From NCBI RefSeq assembly GCF_039525805.1, contig NZ_BAAAHZ010000019.1: a stretch of DNA of 64,000 nucleotides, one strand, 5' to 3'. Numbering within the stretch: the stretch's first letter is position 1; each line of letters starts with the position of its first letter. The notes beneath the pieces are model-generated. The model made no database searches, had not been told where the DNA came from, and worked only from the letters and a program-made list of their open reading frames with translations. This document shows positions 1 through 7,723 of the stretch, one piece after another. A program made the position numbers and the translations under genes. The stretch is from Dietzia natronolimnaea. GTDB taxonomy: Bacteria > Actinomycetota > Actinomycetes > Mycobacteriales > Mycobacteriaceae.

Positions 1-1020
1 ACCGGGGGCCACCAGCACACCGCGGGCGGCGAACCAGTCCACCGTCTCCCGGCAGGGCTCATCGCGGGTCGCCCAGAGGTAGAGCCCGGCCTGCGAGTCG
101 TCGACGCGGAACCCGGCGTCCTGCACGGCCGGGAGCAGGAGCTCACGTCGGGCCCGGTACCGCTCGCGTTGCTCGGCCTCGTGGGCGTCATCCCGGAGCG
201 CCGCGGTCATGGCGTTCTGGACGGGCAGGGGCATCATCAGACCCGCGTGCTTGCGCACCGCCAGCAGCTCCGCCACGAGGGACGGGTCGCCCGCCACGAA
301 CCCCGCACGATACGAGGCCAGGTTCGACGTCTTGGACAGCGAGTGCAGGGCCAGGAGTCCGGTGTGGTCGCCGTCGCAGACGCGCGGGTCGAGGACCGAG
401 GGCGCCTCACCCTCCCAGACCAGCCCGAGGTAGCACTCGTCCGAGGCCACGATCACCCCGCGGTCGCGGGCCCAACCGACGACCTTGCGCAGGTGGTCCA
501 CGCCGAGCACCCGGCCGCTGGGGTTCGACGGCGAGTTGAGGTAGAGCAGGGTGGGCGACGACGGGCCGAGTTGCGTCAGGGAGTCGGCGCGCACGACCGT
601 CGCACCCGCGAGCAGGGCCCCCATCTCATAGGTCGGGTAGGCCACCTCCGGCACGACGACCGTGTGGCCCGGGCCGAGTCCGAGCTGTGCGGGCAGACCC
701 GCGATCAACTCCTTGGTACCGATCGCGGGCAGGATCGCCCCGGGATCCAGGCCGGTGACCCCGTAGCGCCGGTGGAGAGCGTCGGCGGCCGCGAGCCGGA
801 GCTCCGCGGTCCCGATGGTGGTCGGGTAACCCGGTTCCGCGGATCCGGCGGCGAGTGCCTCACGGATCAGCGGGGCGACCGGGTCGACGGGGGTGCCCAC
901 GGTGAGATCGACCAGGCCGTCGGGATGCGCGGTGGCCACTGACCTCGCCTCGGCGAGGGTGTCCCACGGGAACACGGGTAGCGCGCGCCCGGGCGGACGA
1001 CGCTCCGGGCGCGACACCAC
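1..1020 (-). CDS. dapC: succinyldiaminopimelate aminotransferase DapC (3' end cut by window)
   Basis: PLP-dependent class I/II aminotransferase that makes N-succinyl-L,L-diaminopimelate on the lysine/meso-DAP route. I translated the minus strand by hand. It opens from a GTG at 1020, eight bases past the fdxC stop, with AGGAG inside the fdxC end as ribosome site. Visible family marks are LTVGTPVDP near the N-terminus, the YLNSPSNPSGR loop, SDECYLG for the cofactor aspartate, and SLSKTSNLASYRAGF, which holds the Schiff-base lysine. About 340 codons lie in the window, so only a short C-terminal part is missing. The fdxC-dapC pair is a known actinobacterial arrangement, which supports DapC over other aminotransferases. 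Confidence 0.88.
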   Translation of the reverse strand, partial: MVSRPERRPPGRALPVFPWDTLAEARSVATAHPDGLVDLTVGTPVDPVAPLIREALAAGSAEPGYPTTIGTAELRLAAADALHRRYGVTGLDPGAILPAIGTKELIAGLPAQLGLGPGHTVVVPEVAYPTYEMGALLAGATVVRADSLTQLGPSSPTLLYLNSPSNPSGRVLGVDHLRKVVGWARDRGVIVASDECYLGLVWEGEAPSVLDPRVCDGDHTGLLALHSLSKTSNLASYRAGFVAGDPSLVAELLAVRKHAGLMMPLPVQNAMTAALRDDAHEAEQRERYRARRELLLPAVQDAGFRVDDSQAGLYLWATRDEPCRETVDWFAARGVLVAPG

Positions 1021-1025
1021 CGGGG

Positions 1026-1349
1026 TCACTCCTGATTCATGGGGGGCAGCGCCTTGATGAACGGGTGGTCGTAGTCGACCTTGCCCACCTTGGCGGCGCC
1101 GCCCGGCGATCCCAGCTCGACGAAGAAGTCGACGTTGGCGGTGTTGTACTCGGACCACTCCTCCGGGGTGTCATCCTCGTAGAAGATGGCCTCCACCGGG
1201 CAGACGGGCTCACACGCGCCGCAGTCGACACACTCGTCGGGGTGGATGTACAGCATCCGTCCACCCTCGTAGATGCAGTCGACAGGACACTCCTCGACGC
1301 AGGACTTGTCCATCACGTCGACGCACGGCTCTGCGATCGTGTAGGTCAC
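1026..1349 (-). CDS. fdxC: seven-iron ferredoxin FdxC
   Basis: Small soluble electron carrier of 107 residues with one [3Fe-4S] and one [4Fe-4S] cluster. The cysteine pattern is plain: CVDVMDKSCVEECPVDC followed by CVDCGACEPVCP. The open frame runs upstream to 1394, but I take the GTG at 1349 as start because the protein then begins (M)TYTIAEPC, the usual ferredoxin opening, and AGGAAGG lies a few bases before it. It sits directly before dapC with an eight-base gap, so the two are probably co-transcribed. Which reductase it serves cannot be read from the sequence. Confidence 0.9.
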   Translation of the reverse strand: MTYTIAEPCVDVMDKSCVEECPVDCIYEGGRMLYIHPDECVDCGACEPVCPVEAIFYEDDTPEEWSEYNTANVDFFVELGSPGGAAKVGKVDYDHPFIKALPPMNQE

Positions 1350-1434
1350 GTCAGCCACCTTCCTCGTAGCGGTATGGCCTGCATCGTATGTCACACCCCG
1401 CGTCCGCGACGACGCCGCCCCGAAGCCGGTCGCG

Positions 1435-4029
1435 CTATGTGACGACGGTCACGGGGATCTGGGTGGGGGCCGGTCCGTAGACGGTGTCCCGACGCCGGGC
1501 GGGCCGACCGATCCCGGTGGCGATCTCCGCGATCTCCTCCGGGGTCTTGGCGGACCCGTTCTCGGCCCCGGCCATCCGGGAGATCGTCTCCTCCATCAGC
1601 GTGCCGCCCAGGTCGTTCGCCCCCGCGCGGAGCATGGTGCGCGTCCCCGCGACCCCGAGCTTGACCCAGCTGGTCTGCACGTTGTGGATCGATCCGTGCA
1701 GCATGATCCGTGCCAGGGCGTGGACGGCGACGTTCTCCTCCCGCGTCGGGCCCGGCCGGGACGCGCCCGCCAGGTAGAGCGGGGCGCTGCGGTGCACGAA
1801 GGGCAGGGGGACGAACTCGGTGAACCCGCCGGTCCGGTCCTGGATCCCCCGCAGGGTGCGCAGGTGCGCCACCCAGTGCCTCGGCGTGTCCACGTGGCCG
1901 TACATCATGGTCGAGCTCGAGCGCAGGCCCACCTCGTGGGCGGTGGTGACGATGTCGATCCACTCGGAGGCCGGGAGTTTGCCCTTGGTCAGGACCCAGC
2001 GGACCTCGTCGTCGAGGATCTCCGCCGCGGTACCGGGGATGGTGTCCAGGCCGGCCGCCCGCAGCTCGGTGAGCCACTCCCTGACCCCCACCCCGGACCG
2101 GGCCGCCCCGTTCGAGATCTCCATCGGGCTGAACGCGTGGACGTGCATGGACGGCACCCGCTCCTTGACCGCGCGGACGAGGTCGGCGTACCCGGAGACC
2201 GGCAGGTCCGGGTCGATCCCGCCCTGCATGCAGACCTCGGACGCCCCGGAGACGTACGCCTCGTACGCGCGGTCGGCCACCTCGGCGGCCGAGAGCGAGA
2301 ACGCGTCCGCGTCCCCCTTGCGCTGGGCGAAGGCGCAGAACCGGCACCCCGTGTAGCAGATGTTGGAGAAGTTGATGTTCCGGTTGACCACGTAGGTCAC
2401 CGTCTCCCCCACCACGTCCGCGCGGATCCGGTCGGCGAGTCCGGCCACGGCGGCCAGCCCGTCCCCCGTGGCCGTGGCCAGGGCGAGGTACTGGTCGTCC
2501 TTGAGGCTGGCCGGGTCCGACTCCGCGGCCCGCAGCGCTGCGAGCACCTCGGAATCCGCCCGCTCGGGGACCAGCGCGGCCGCACCGAGTTCGGCGGCGC
2601 GGGCCCGGATGACGTCCCAGTTGCCGAATGCCTCGCCGATGTCCGAACGGGTGTCGGTGTTGCGGCCCTCGGTGTCGATCGCGGTGTGCAGGTCGGTCCG
2701 TCCGCTCGAGTCCCAGTCGTCGTCGGGCTCCTGCCACGGCCGCCCCGAGGGACGGACCACCTCGTCGTCGTCGCCCTCGCCACCGTCGCCGACCGCCGCC
2801 AGGCCCGTGGCCGGGTCGGCGAGCGCGTGGACGTGACCCGACACCCTGGGGTCGATCCAGGCGTCACCCGCTCCGACGTATCGCGGGTGGGCGGTGAGTC
2901 GCTCGGTCAGCGCCCAGCCCGCCGCCGCCAGGTCGGCGGTCAGTCCCTCCAGATGCGGCCACGGCCGCTCGGGGTTGACGTGGTCGGGTGTGAGCGGGGA
3001 GATGCCGCCCAGGTCGTCCACCCCCGCGCCGATGAGGGCCAGCACGTCCTGCCGGTCGACCAGGTTCGGCGGGGCCTGGACGGCGACCCGCGGGTCGAGC
3101 ACCAGGCGCGCGACGGCGATCGCGGCGAGGAACTCGTCGGTGTCCGCGTCGGCCGAGTCGCGCATGGCGGTGTCGGGCTTGGCCCGGAAGTTCTGGACGA
3201 TCACCTCCTGGAGGTGTCCGAACTCCCTGGCCAGCCCGGCCAGCGCGAGCAGACTGTCGGCCCGCTCGGTCCTGTTCTCCCCGATGCCCACCAGGATCCC
3301 CGAGGTGAACGGCACCGCGAGACGCCCCGCGTCGGTCAGGGTGCGCAGCCGCACGGCCGGGTCCTTGTCCGGGCTGCCGTGGTGACACGCACCCGGGGTG
3401 GTGAACAACCTCGTGGCCGTGGTCTCGAGCATCATCCCCATGGACGGTGCGACCGGCTTGAGGGTGGACATCTCCGACCAGCTCATCACGCCGGGATTGA
3501 GGTGCGGCAGCAGACCGGTCTCCTCCAACACCCGGATGGCCATGGCCCGGACGTAGTCCAGTGTCGAGGAGAAGCCGCGCGATTCGAGCCACTCCCTCGC
3601 CTCGGGCCACCGGTCCTCCGGTCGGTCGCCCAACGTGAAGAGCGCCTCCTTGCACCCGGCCTCCGCGCCGCGCCGGCACAGGTCCACCACCTCGTCGGGG
3701 TCGAGGAACATGCCCTCGCCGGCGGCCCGGAGTTTCCCGGGCACGGTGACGAAGGTGCAGTAGTGGCAGCGGTCGCGGCACAGGCGGGTGAGCGGGACGA
3801 ACACCTTGCGGGAGTACGTCACCACCCCCGGACGCCCCTCGTCGAGGAGGCGGGCGTCGCGACGCGCGGCCGCCAGCCCGGTCAGCCGGACGAGATCGTC
3901 TCCGCGCGCGGCCAGCAGCACCGCCGCCTCGGTCACGTCGAGGGTGAGCCCGTCGGAGGCCCGGCGCAGCGCGCGCCGCATGGCCGAGGGCGTGGGCTCG
4001 GGATCGACGGGCGTCAGGGCGAGATCCAT
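1435..4029 (-). CDS. fbiC: FO synthase FbiC (7,8-didemethyl-8-hydroxy-5-deazariboflavin synthase)
   Basis: Bifunctional radical-SAM enzyme that makes the deazaflavin FO, the chromophore of coenzyme F420, from tyrosine and 5-amino-6-ribitylaminouracil. At 864 residues it is the fused actinobacterial form. The N-terminal CofG-like half has the cluster motif CRDRCHYC (Cys84, Cys88, Cys91). The C-terminal CofH-like half has CYTGCRFC (Cys558, Cys562, Cys565). The region between, about residues 410-450, is acidic linker. Two LLM-family oxidoreductases elsewhere in the window (around 17 and 38.5 kb) are possible F420 users. The long open frame on the opposite strand is a GC-bias shadow. Confidence 0.95.
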   Translation of the reverse strand: MDLALTPVDPEPTPSAMRRALRRASDGLTLDVTEAAVLLAARGDDLVRLTGLAAARRDARLLDEGRPGVVTYSRKVFVPLTRLCRDRCHYCTFVTVPGKLRAAGEGMFLDPDEVVDLCRRGAEAGCKEALFTLGDRPEDRWPEAREWLESRGFSSTLDYVRAMAIRVLEETGLLPHLNPGVMSWSEMSTLKPVAPSMGMMLETTATRLFTTPGACHHGSPDKDPAVRLRTLTDAGRLAVPFTSGILVGIGENRTERADSLLALAGLAREFGHLQEVIVQNFRAKPDTAMRDSADADTDEFLAAIAVARLVLDPRVAVQAPPNLVDRQDVLALIGAGVDDLGGISPLTPDHVNPERPWPHLEGLTADLAAAGWALTERLTAHPRYVGAGDAWIDPRVSGHVHALADPATGLAAVGDGGEGDDDEVVRPSGRPWQEPDDDWDSSGRTDLHTAIDTEGRNTDTRSDIGEAFGNWDVIRARAAELGAAALVPERADSEVLAALRAAESDPASLKDDQYLALATATGDGLAAVAGLADRIRADVVGETVTYVVNRNINFSNICYTGCRFCAFAQRKGDADAFSLSAAEVADRAYEAYVSGASEVCMQGGIDPDLPVSGYADLVRAVKERVPSMHVHAFSPMEISNGAARSGVGVREWLTELRAAGLDTIPGTAAEILDDEVRWVLTKGKLPASEWIDIVTTAHEVGLRSSSTMMYGHVDTPRHWVAHLRTLRGIQDRTGGFTEFVPLPFVHRSAPLYLAGASRPGPTREENVAVHALARIMLHGSIHNVQTSWVKLGVAGTRTMLRAGANDLGGTLMEETISRMAGAENGSAKTPEEIAEIATGIGRPARRRDTVYGPAPTQIPVTVVT

Positions 4030-4128
4030 GTCCGTGATGATGCCCCACCGGGGCCGGGAGGTGGAGGGCCGGTGCTGCGTGGGAGGTCACGGGCGTACGG
4101 AACGGGACCGCGCATTAGTCTGGGCGGC

Positions 4129-4773
4129 ATGCCCGATCCCGCCCGTCCCCTGCGCAGCAACGGCGATCCCCTGGTGTCCGCACCCCCCCGTGGCGCCGGT
4201 GGCGCCCACGCCCTGCGCGAGCCGGCTCCGGCGACCGCCGCCGAGGACGTCCCCGACTCCGGGGAGGGTCTGCTGACGTCCAACCGGGTGCTGGTCACGG
4301 CTCCGCGTCACCGGATCTCCCCCCGCACGCCGGTGTTGTGGGTGATCGAGGGGATCTGGTCGTGGGCGATCCTCGCCGCCCTGCAGGTCGGGTGGTACTT
4401 CTGGGGCGACAACGTGATGGGGTTCTGGAACTGGGTCGCGCTGGCCGCGACCGTCCCGTTCGCGTTCATGTCGATCGTGGTGGCGCCGTGGTGGCGCTAC
4501 ATCGTGGCCCGCTGGGACGTCTCGGACACCGCGGTGTGCTCCCGCAAGGGCTGGTGGACCACCCAGTTCCGGATCGCCCCGCTGGCCCGCCTCCAGACGG
4601 TGTACACCACCCGCAACCTGTTCGAGCGCTGGTTCGGCCTGGCCACGGTCCACGCCTCCACCGCCTCCGCCCAGGGCACGGTCGAGATCAGGGGGCTGAC
4701 CCTCGCCGATGCCGAGGCCCTGGCCAAGCACCTCATCGCCATCGCCAACCTGGACTCGGAGGACGGGACGTGA
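4129..4773 (+). CDS. bacterial-PH-domain membrane protein (YdbS-like)
   Basis: Membrane protein of 214 residues. A disordered Pro/Ala-rich N-terminus (about 1-45) is followed by two hydrophobic segments around residues 65-120, then a bPH2 domain that opens with WDVSDTAVCSRKGWWTT and has the typical ARLQTVYTTRNLFERWFGLATV strand pattern. The ATG at 4129 is the first start after the divergent fbiC promoter gap. Its stop overlaps the GTG of the next gene, which is a longer bPH2 protein. Such YdbS/YdbT pairs are membrane partners of unproven function; roles in secretion stress or antimicrobial peptide resistance have been suggested in Bacillus. Confidence 0.8.
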   Translation: MPDPARPLRSNGDPLVSAPPRGAGGAHALREPAPATAAEDVPDSGEGLLTSNRVLVTAPRHRISPRTPVLWVIEGIWSWAILAALQVGWYFWGDNVMGFWNWVALAATVPFAFMSIVVAPWWRYIVARWDVSDTAVCSRKGWWTTQFRIAPLARLQTVYTTRNLFERWFGLATVHASTASAQGTVEIRGLTLADAEALAKHLIAIANLDSEDGT

Positions 4774-6458
4774 GCGGACCGGGCGTCGCGACCGGGGTGA
4801 CGGCGGGTCCGGACGACGACGACGAGGCCGGCTCCTCCGTCGACACCGCGCGGGACCCGGGTTCCGACCCGACGGAGGAGGACACCGCGGCCGATCGGAC
4901 CGACGAGGCCGGACAGGTCGACCCGGAGGCCCCGTGGGAGCGGTTGTCCTGGCGGATGCTGCTGGTGGACCCCCTGGGGATGCTCACCCGGCTGCTCCCG
5001 CTGTTCCTCATCTCCCTGTGGCTGGGCTCGAACCGCAACAACTACTGGTTCGAGATCGGCGTCATCTCACTGATCGTCCTCGGCAGTCTGCTGCGGTGGC
5101 TGTCCACGAGCTATCAGGTCGGCCGGACCCACATCATCCTCAGGAAGGGCTTCTTCAGCCGCAACGTGGTCACGGTGTCGCGCCAGCGGATCCGCAGCGT
5201 GGACACCGAATCGGATCTGTTCCACCGGGTCATGCGGGTGTCGATCGTCGAGGTCGGCACCGGCCGCGCGGACTCCGGGAAGTCGGACGCCGAGCGGTTC
5301 CGGCTCAACGCCATCGACACGGCCCAGGTCGAGCCGCTGCGCGACGAGTTGCTCAAGCACCGGCGTGCCCTGGACCCGACGCTCAGCGAGGAGGACGAGG
5401 AGCAGTGGGGGTCGAAGTACGGTGAGGACATCTCCCAGTGGCGCGTCACGTGGGCAAGGTTCGCGCCGTTCTCCTTCATCGGGTTCGGCGTGCTCCTGTC
5501 ACTGTGGCTCATCACCTGGCAGATGGGCGACATGCACGACCGCGTCATGGACCTCGCGGTGGTCGAGGCGGCCGTCTCGTGGCTCGATTCCCTCGGACAA
5601 CCGTGGACGCTGGTCGGCGAGGCCGTCGCGATCTGGATGGTGGCCGGCGTCCTGGCGATCATCACCTACGCGATCCGCTACGGGAAGTACGCACTCACCG
5701 ACCGTGGGCAGTTGCTCTACGTCCAGAACGGCATCCTGCGCCGCAAGCACCAGGCGTTGGACAAGGCCAGGCTCCGCGGGGTCGAGATCCGTCTGCCCGT
5801 GTACCTCCGACTCCTGGGCGGCGGCCGGCTCGAGCCCATCATGACGGGGACCAAGAAGGGTGCCGCCGCGTCGACCCTGCTGCCGCAGGCACCCATCAAG
5901 GACGTCCGCCGGGTGGCGATCCGCATCCTCGGCGACCCGACCCCCGTCACCGTGCCTCTGCGACGTCACCCGTGGAAGGCCGCCCGGCGGCGGATCACCC
6001 GCGGACTCATGCCGTTCTGGATCGTGGCCGGTCTCATCGTCCTGGTCCGGATCGACTCCGGTCCCTCGGCTGACATCTGGGTGCGGTGGGCGATCCCGGC
6101 GGCCCTCGTGTTCTTCCTCGCGTTGTCGGTCGACCGGATCAGGATGCTCGGCCACGCACTGCTGCCCGACATGCTGGTGACCTCGCACGGGTCGTGGACC
6201 GCCAAGAGGACGGTGCTCGAGGCGGACGGGATCATCGGATGGACGGTGACCCAGTCGGTGTTCCAGCGCTCGGCCGGGGTCGCCACCGTCTCCGCGGCCA
6301 CCCCGGCGGGCAACGGCGTCTACTCGGTGATGGACATGGACGCCGACGAGGCGTGGGCTCTGGCCGAGGCGCTGACCCCGGGGATCACGGACGTCTGGAA
6401 CCACGAGGGTGACCCCGACGTGCGTTCCTCACCCTCGATGGGTATCCGGGCGCAGTGA
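4770..6458 (+). CDS. bacterial-PH-domain membrane protein (YdbT-like)
   Basis: Membrane protein of 562 residues in the YdbT family, with repeated bPH2 domains set between paired membrane helices. The first ~60 residues are acidic and disordered. Hydrophobic pairs lie near residues 75-110, 230-300 and 415-455, each followed by a PH-like block such as VGRTHIILRKGFFSRNVVTV and RRKHQALDKARLRGVEIR. I start at GTG 4770, which overlaps the stop of the YdbS-like gene, so the pair is translationally coupled. The last 30 bases overlap the 3' end of the convergent small membrane-protein gene. Confidence 0.8.
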   Translation: MSGPGVATGVTAGPDDDDEAGSSVDTARDPGSDPTEEDTAADRTDEAGQVDPEAPWERLSWRMLLVDPLGMLTRLLPLFLISLWLGSNRNNYWFEIGVISLIVLGSLLRWLSTSYQVGRTHIILRKGFFSRNVVTVSRQRIRSVDTESDLFHRVMRVSIVEVGTGRADSGKSDAERFRLNAIDTAQVEPLRDELLKHRRALDPTLSEEDEEQWGSKYGEDISQWRVTWARFAPFSFIGFGVLLSLWLITWQMGDMHDRVMDLAVVEAAVSWLDSLGQPWTLVGEAVAIWMVAGVLAIITYAIRYGKYALTDRGQLLYVQNGILRRKHQALDKARLRGVEIRLPVYLRLLGGGRLEPIMTGTKKGAAASTLLPQAPIKDVRRVAIRILGDPTPVTVPLRRHPWKAARRRITRGLMPFWIVAGLIVLVRIDSGPSADIWVRWAIPAALVFFLALSVDRIRMLGHALLPDMLVTSHGSWTAKRTVLEADGIIGWTVTQSVFQRSAGVATVSAATPAGNGVYSVMDMDADEAWALAEALTPGITDVWNHEGDPDVRSSPSMGIRAQ

Positions 6459-6830
6459 TCGACCCAGGGTCGCGACCCACAGCGGGATGAGACCGCCCAC
6501 CAGCAGCAGCGCCAGGCCCCGCAACCCGATCGGGACCGGCAAGTCCCCGCCGGGACCCAGGTTGAGCGCCACCAGGGTGAGGATCCAGATCAGGGCCGGG
6601 AACACGGCCACGATCGCGCGTTCGGACCAGGCGGAGGCCACCCGCACCAGGAACAGCGACCACACGCCGGCCACCAGGATGGTGAACGGGGCGGGGACCG
6701 GGCCGACATACGCGGTCAACCAGGCGACGGTGAGGACACAGCTGGTCGCGGCCCCCACCGCGAGCATCAGCAGCGCCACGCCGAGCTCCACGGCCGAGGT
6801 GGTGCGCGCGACGGCGGTCCGGCCGGTCAC
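6429..6830 (-). CDS. small four-helix membrane protein, function unknown
   Basis: Protein of 133 residues with about four hydrophobic segments (roughly 17-40, 48-63, 71-90, 103-122) and short polar ends. The GTG at 6830 overlaps the mshB stop, so it is likely translated with mshB. In Mycobacterium tuberculosis a small unnamed membrane protein (Rv1171, from memory) sits beside mshB, so position agrees with a conserved but uncharacterised family. The C-terminal codons overlap the end of the convergent YdbT-like gene by 30 bases. No catalytic motif is visible. Confidence 0.75.
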   Translation of the reverse strand: MTGRTAVARTTSAVELGVALLMLAVGAATSCVLTVAWLTAYVGPVPAPFTILVAGVWSLFLVRVASAWSERAIVAVFPALIWILTLVALNLGPGGDLPVPIGLRGLALLLVGGLIPLWVATLGRSLRPDTHRG

Positions 6831-7723
6831 CGGGTCTCCCCCACGAGTCCGTCGAGAAGGTGTGCGGTGCCGGGCGGGCACTTGACGTAGGGGCCGTCGG
6901 GGTCGACGAGGTCGTGGGCGATGTACCACTCGACCTCCGAGACCGGCTGCAGCACCCCGTTGGTCAGTGCGAGGAACCACGGATCGTCGTCCGTGCCGGG
7001 CACCAGTTCCAGCTGGGTCGCGTGCCCGGTCAGTGCCTCCAACTTGGCCGCATAGGTCGCGTCGTCGAGCGGCACCCGGTGGGTGAGTCGGGAGTCCGGC
7101 ACCGAGGGAAGCTCGGACTCCCCCGCGTGCCGCAGGTGGCCGGGTGGCGCGGGGTGCCGTCGCGAGACGTCCGACCGGGCGGTCACCGTCCACGCCATCC
7201 GCCGGGGCCGGTGGCCGGCCTCGTCGAGAGCGGCGTGGACGACCTCGTGGACACGGATGTGATCCGGGTGCCCGTACCCCCCGCGCGGGTCGTAGGTGAC
7301 GAGGAGATGGGGCCGCCAGCCGTCGAGGAGCGACGCCATCTCCTCGACCGCCTCGCGTCCCGACCCGACGAACGCCCGCGGATGACGCGCGGAGGCCGCG
7401 CCGGCCATCCCGGAGTCCCGCCACCGGCCGGCGCCGCCCAGGAAGCGGGGCCGGTCCACGCCGAGCGCACGCAGGGCGACCGCCAGTTCCCCGATCCGGT
7501 AGCCGCCCAGCTGGTCGGCGCGGTCGGCCACCAGGCCCGCGAAGTCCTCACCGAGGACCTCGCCCTCCTCACCGAGGGTGCACGTCACCACGCGCACGTC
7601 GACTCCGGCGGCGACGAGGGCGGCGATGGAACCACCGGTGGTGATGGCCTCGTCGTCGGGGTGGGCGTGGACGAACAGTGCCCGGGTCCCGGTGCCCGGC
7701 GGCGGTGCGGTGAGATCTGTCAT
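6827..7723 (-). CDS. mshB: mycothiol biosynthesis deacetylase MshB
   Basis: Zinc-dependent N-acetyl-glucosaminyl-inositol deacetylase, the second enzymatic step to mycothiol, the main low-molecular-weight thiol of actinobacteria. The 298-residue product has the LmbE/PIG-L motif HAHPDDE (His21, Asp23, Asp24) and the second metal motif GHPDHIRVH. Length matches MshB (about 300). The paralogue Mca, which deacetylates mycothiol S-conjugates, has the same motifs; the choice of MshB rests on length and on neighbours lpqW and typA, which flank the same gene in mycobacteria. A strong GGAGGAGGA site precedes ATG 7723, which overlaps the lpqW stop. Confidence 0.87.
   Translation of the reverse strand: MTDLTAPPPGTGTRALFVHAHPDDEAITTGGSIAALVAAGVDVRVVTCTLGEEGEVLGEDFAGLVADRADQLGGYRIGELAVALRALGVDRPRFLGGAGRWRDSGMAGAASARHPRAFVGSGREAVEEMASLLDGWRPHLLVTYDPRGGYGHPDHIRVHEVVHAALDEAGHRPRRMAWTVTARSDVSRRHPAPPGHLRHAGESELPSVPDSRLTHRVPLDDATYAAKLEALTGHATQLELVPGTDDDPWFLALTNGVLQPVSEVEWYIAHDLVDPDGPYVKCPPGTAHLLDGLVGETR

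Noticed and set aside
169..942. Plus-strand 257-codon frame at the window start
   Set aside because: It is antisense to dapC, whose PLP-enzyme motifs are clear on the minus strand.
1350..1394. N-terminal extension of FdxC from an upstream ATG
   Set aside because: The extra 15 residues are not part of the ferredoxin fold, and the GTG at 1349 has a better ribosome site and family-like N-terminus.
1684..4773. A 1029-codon plus-strand open frame running across fbiC
   Set aside because: It is antisense to fbiC, rich in Arg/Gly/Pro as expected of GC-bias shadows, and only its last 214 codons (from ATG 4129) form a real protein.
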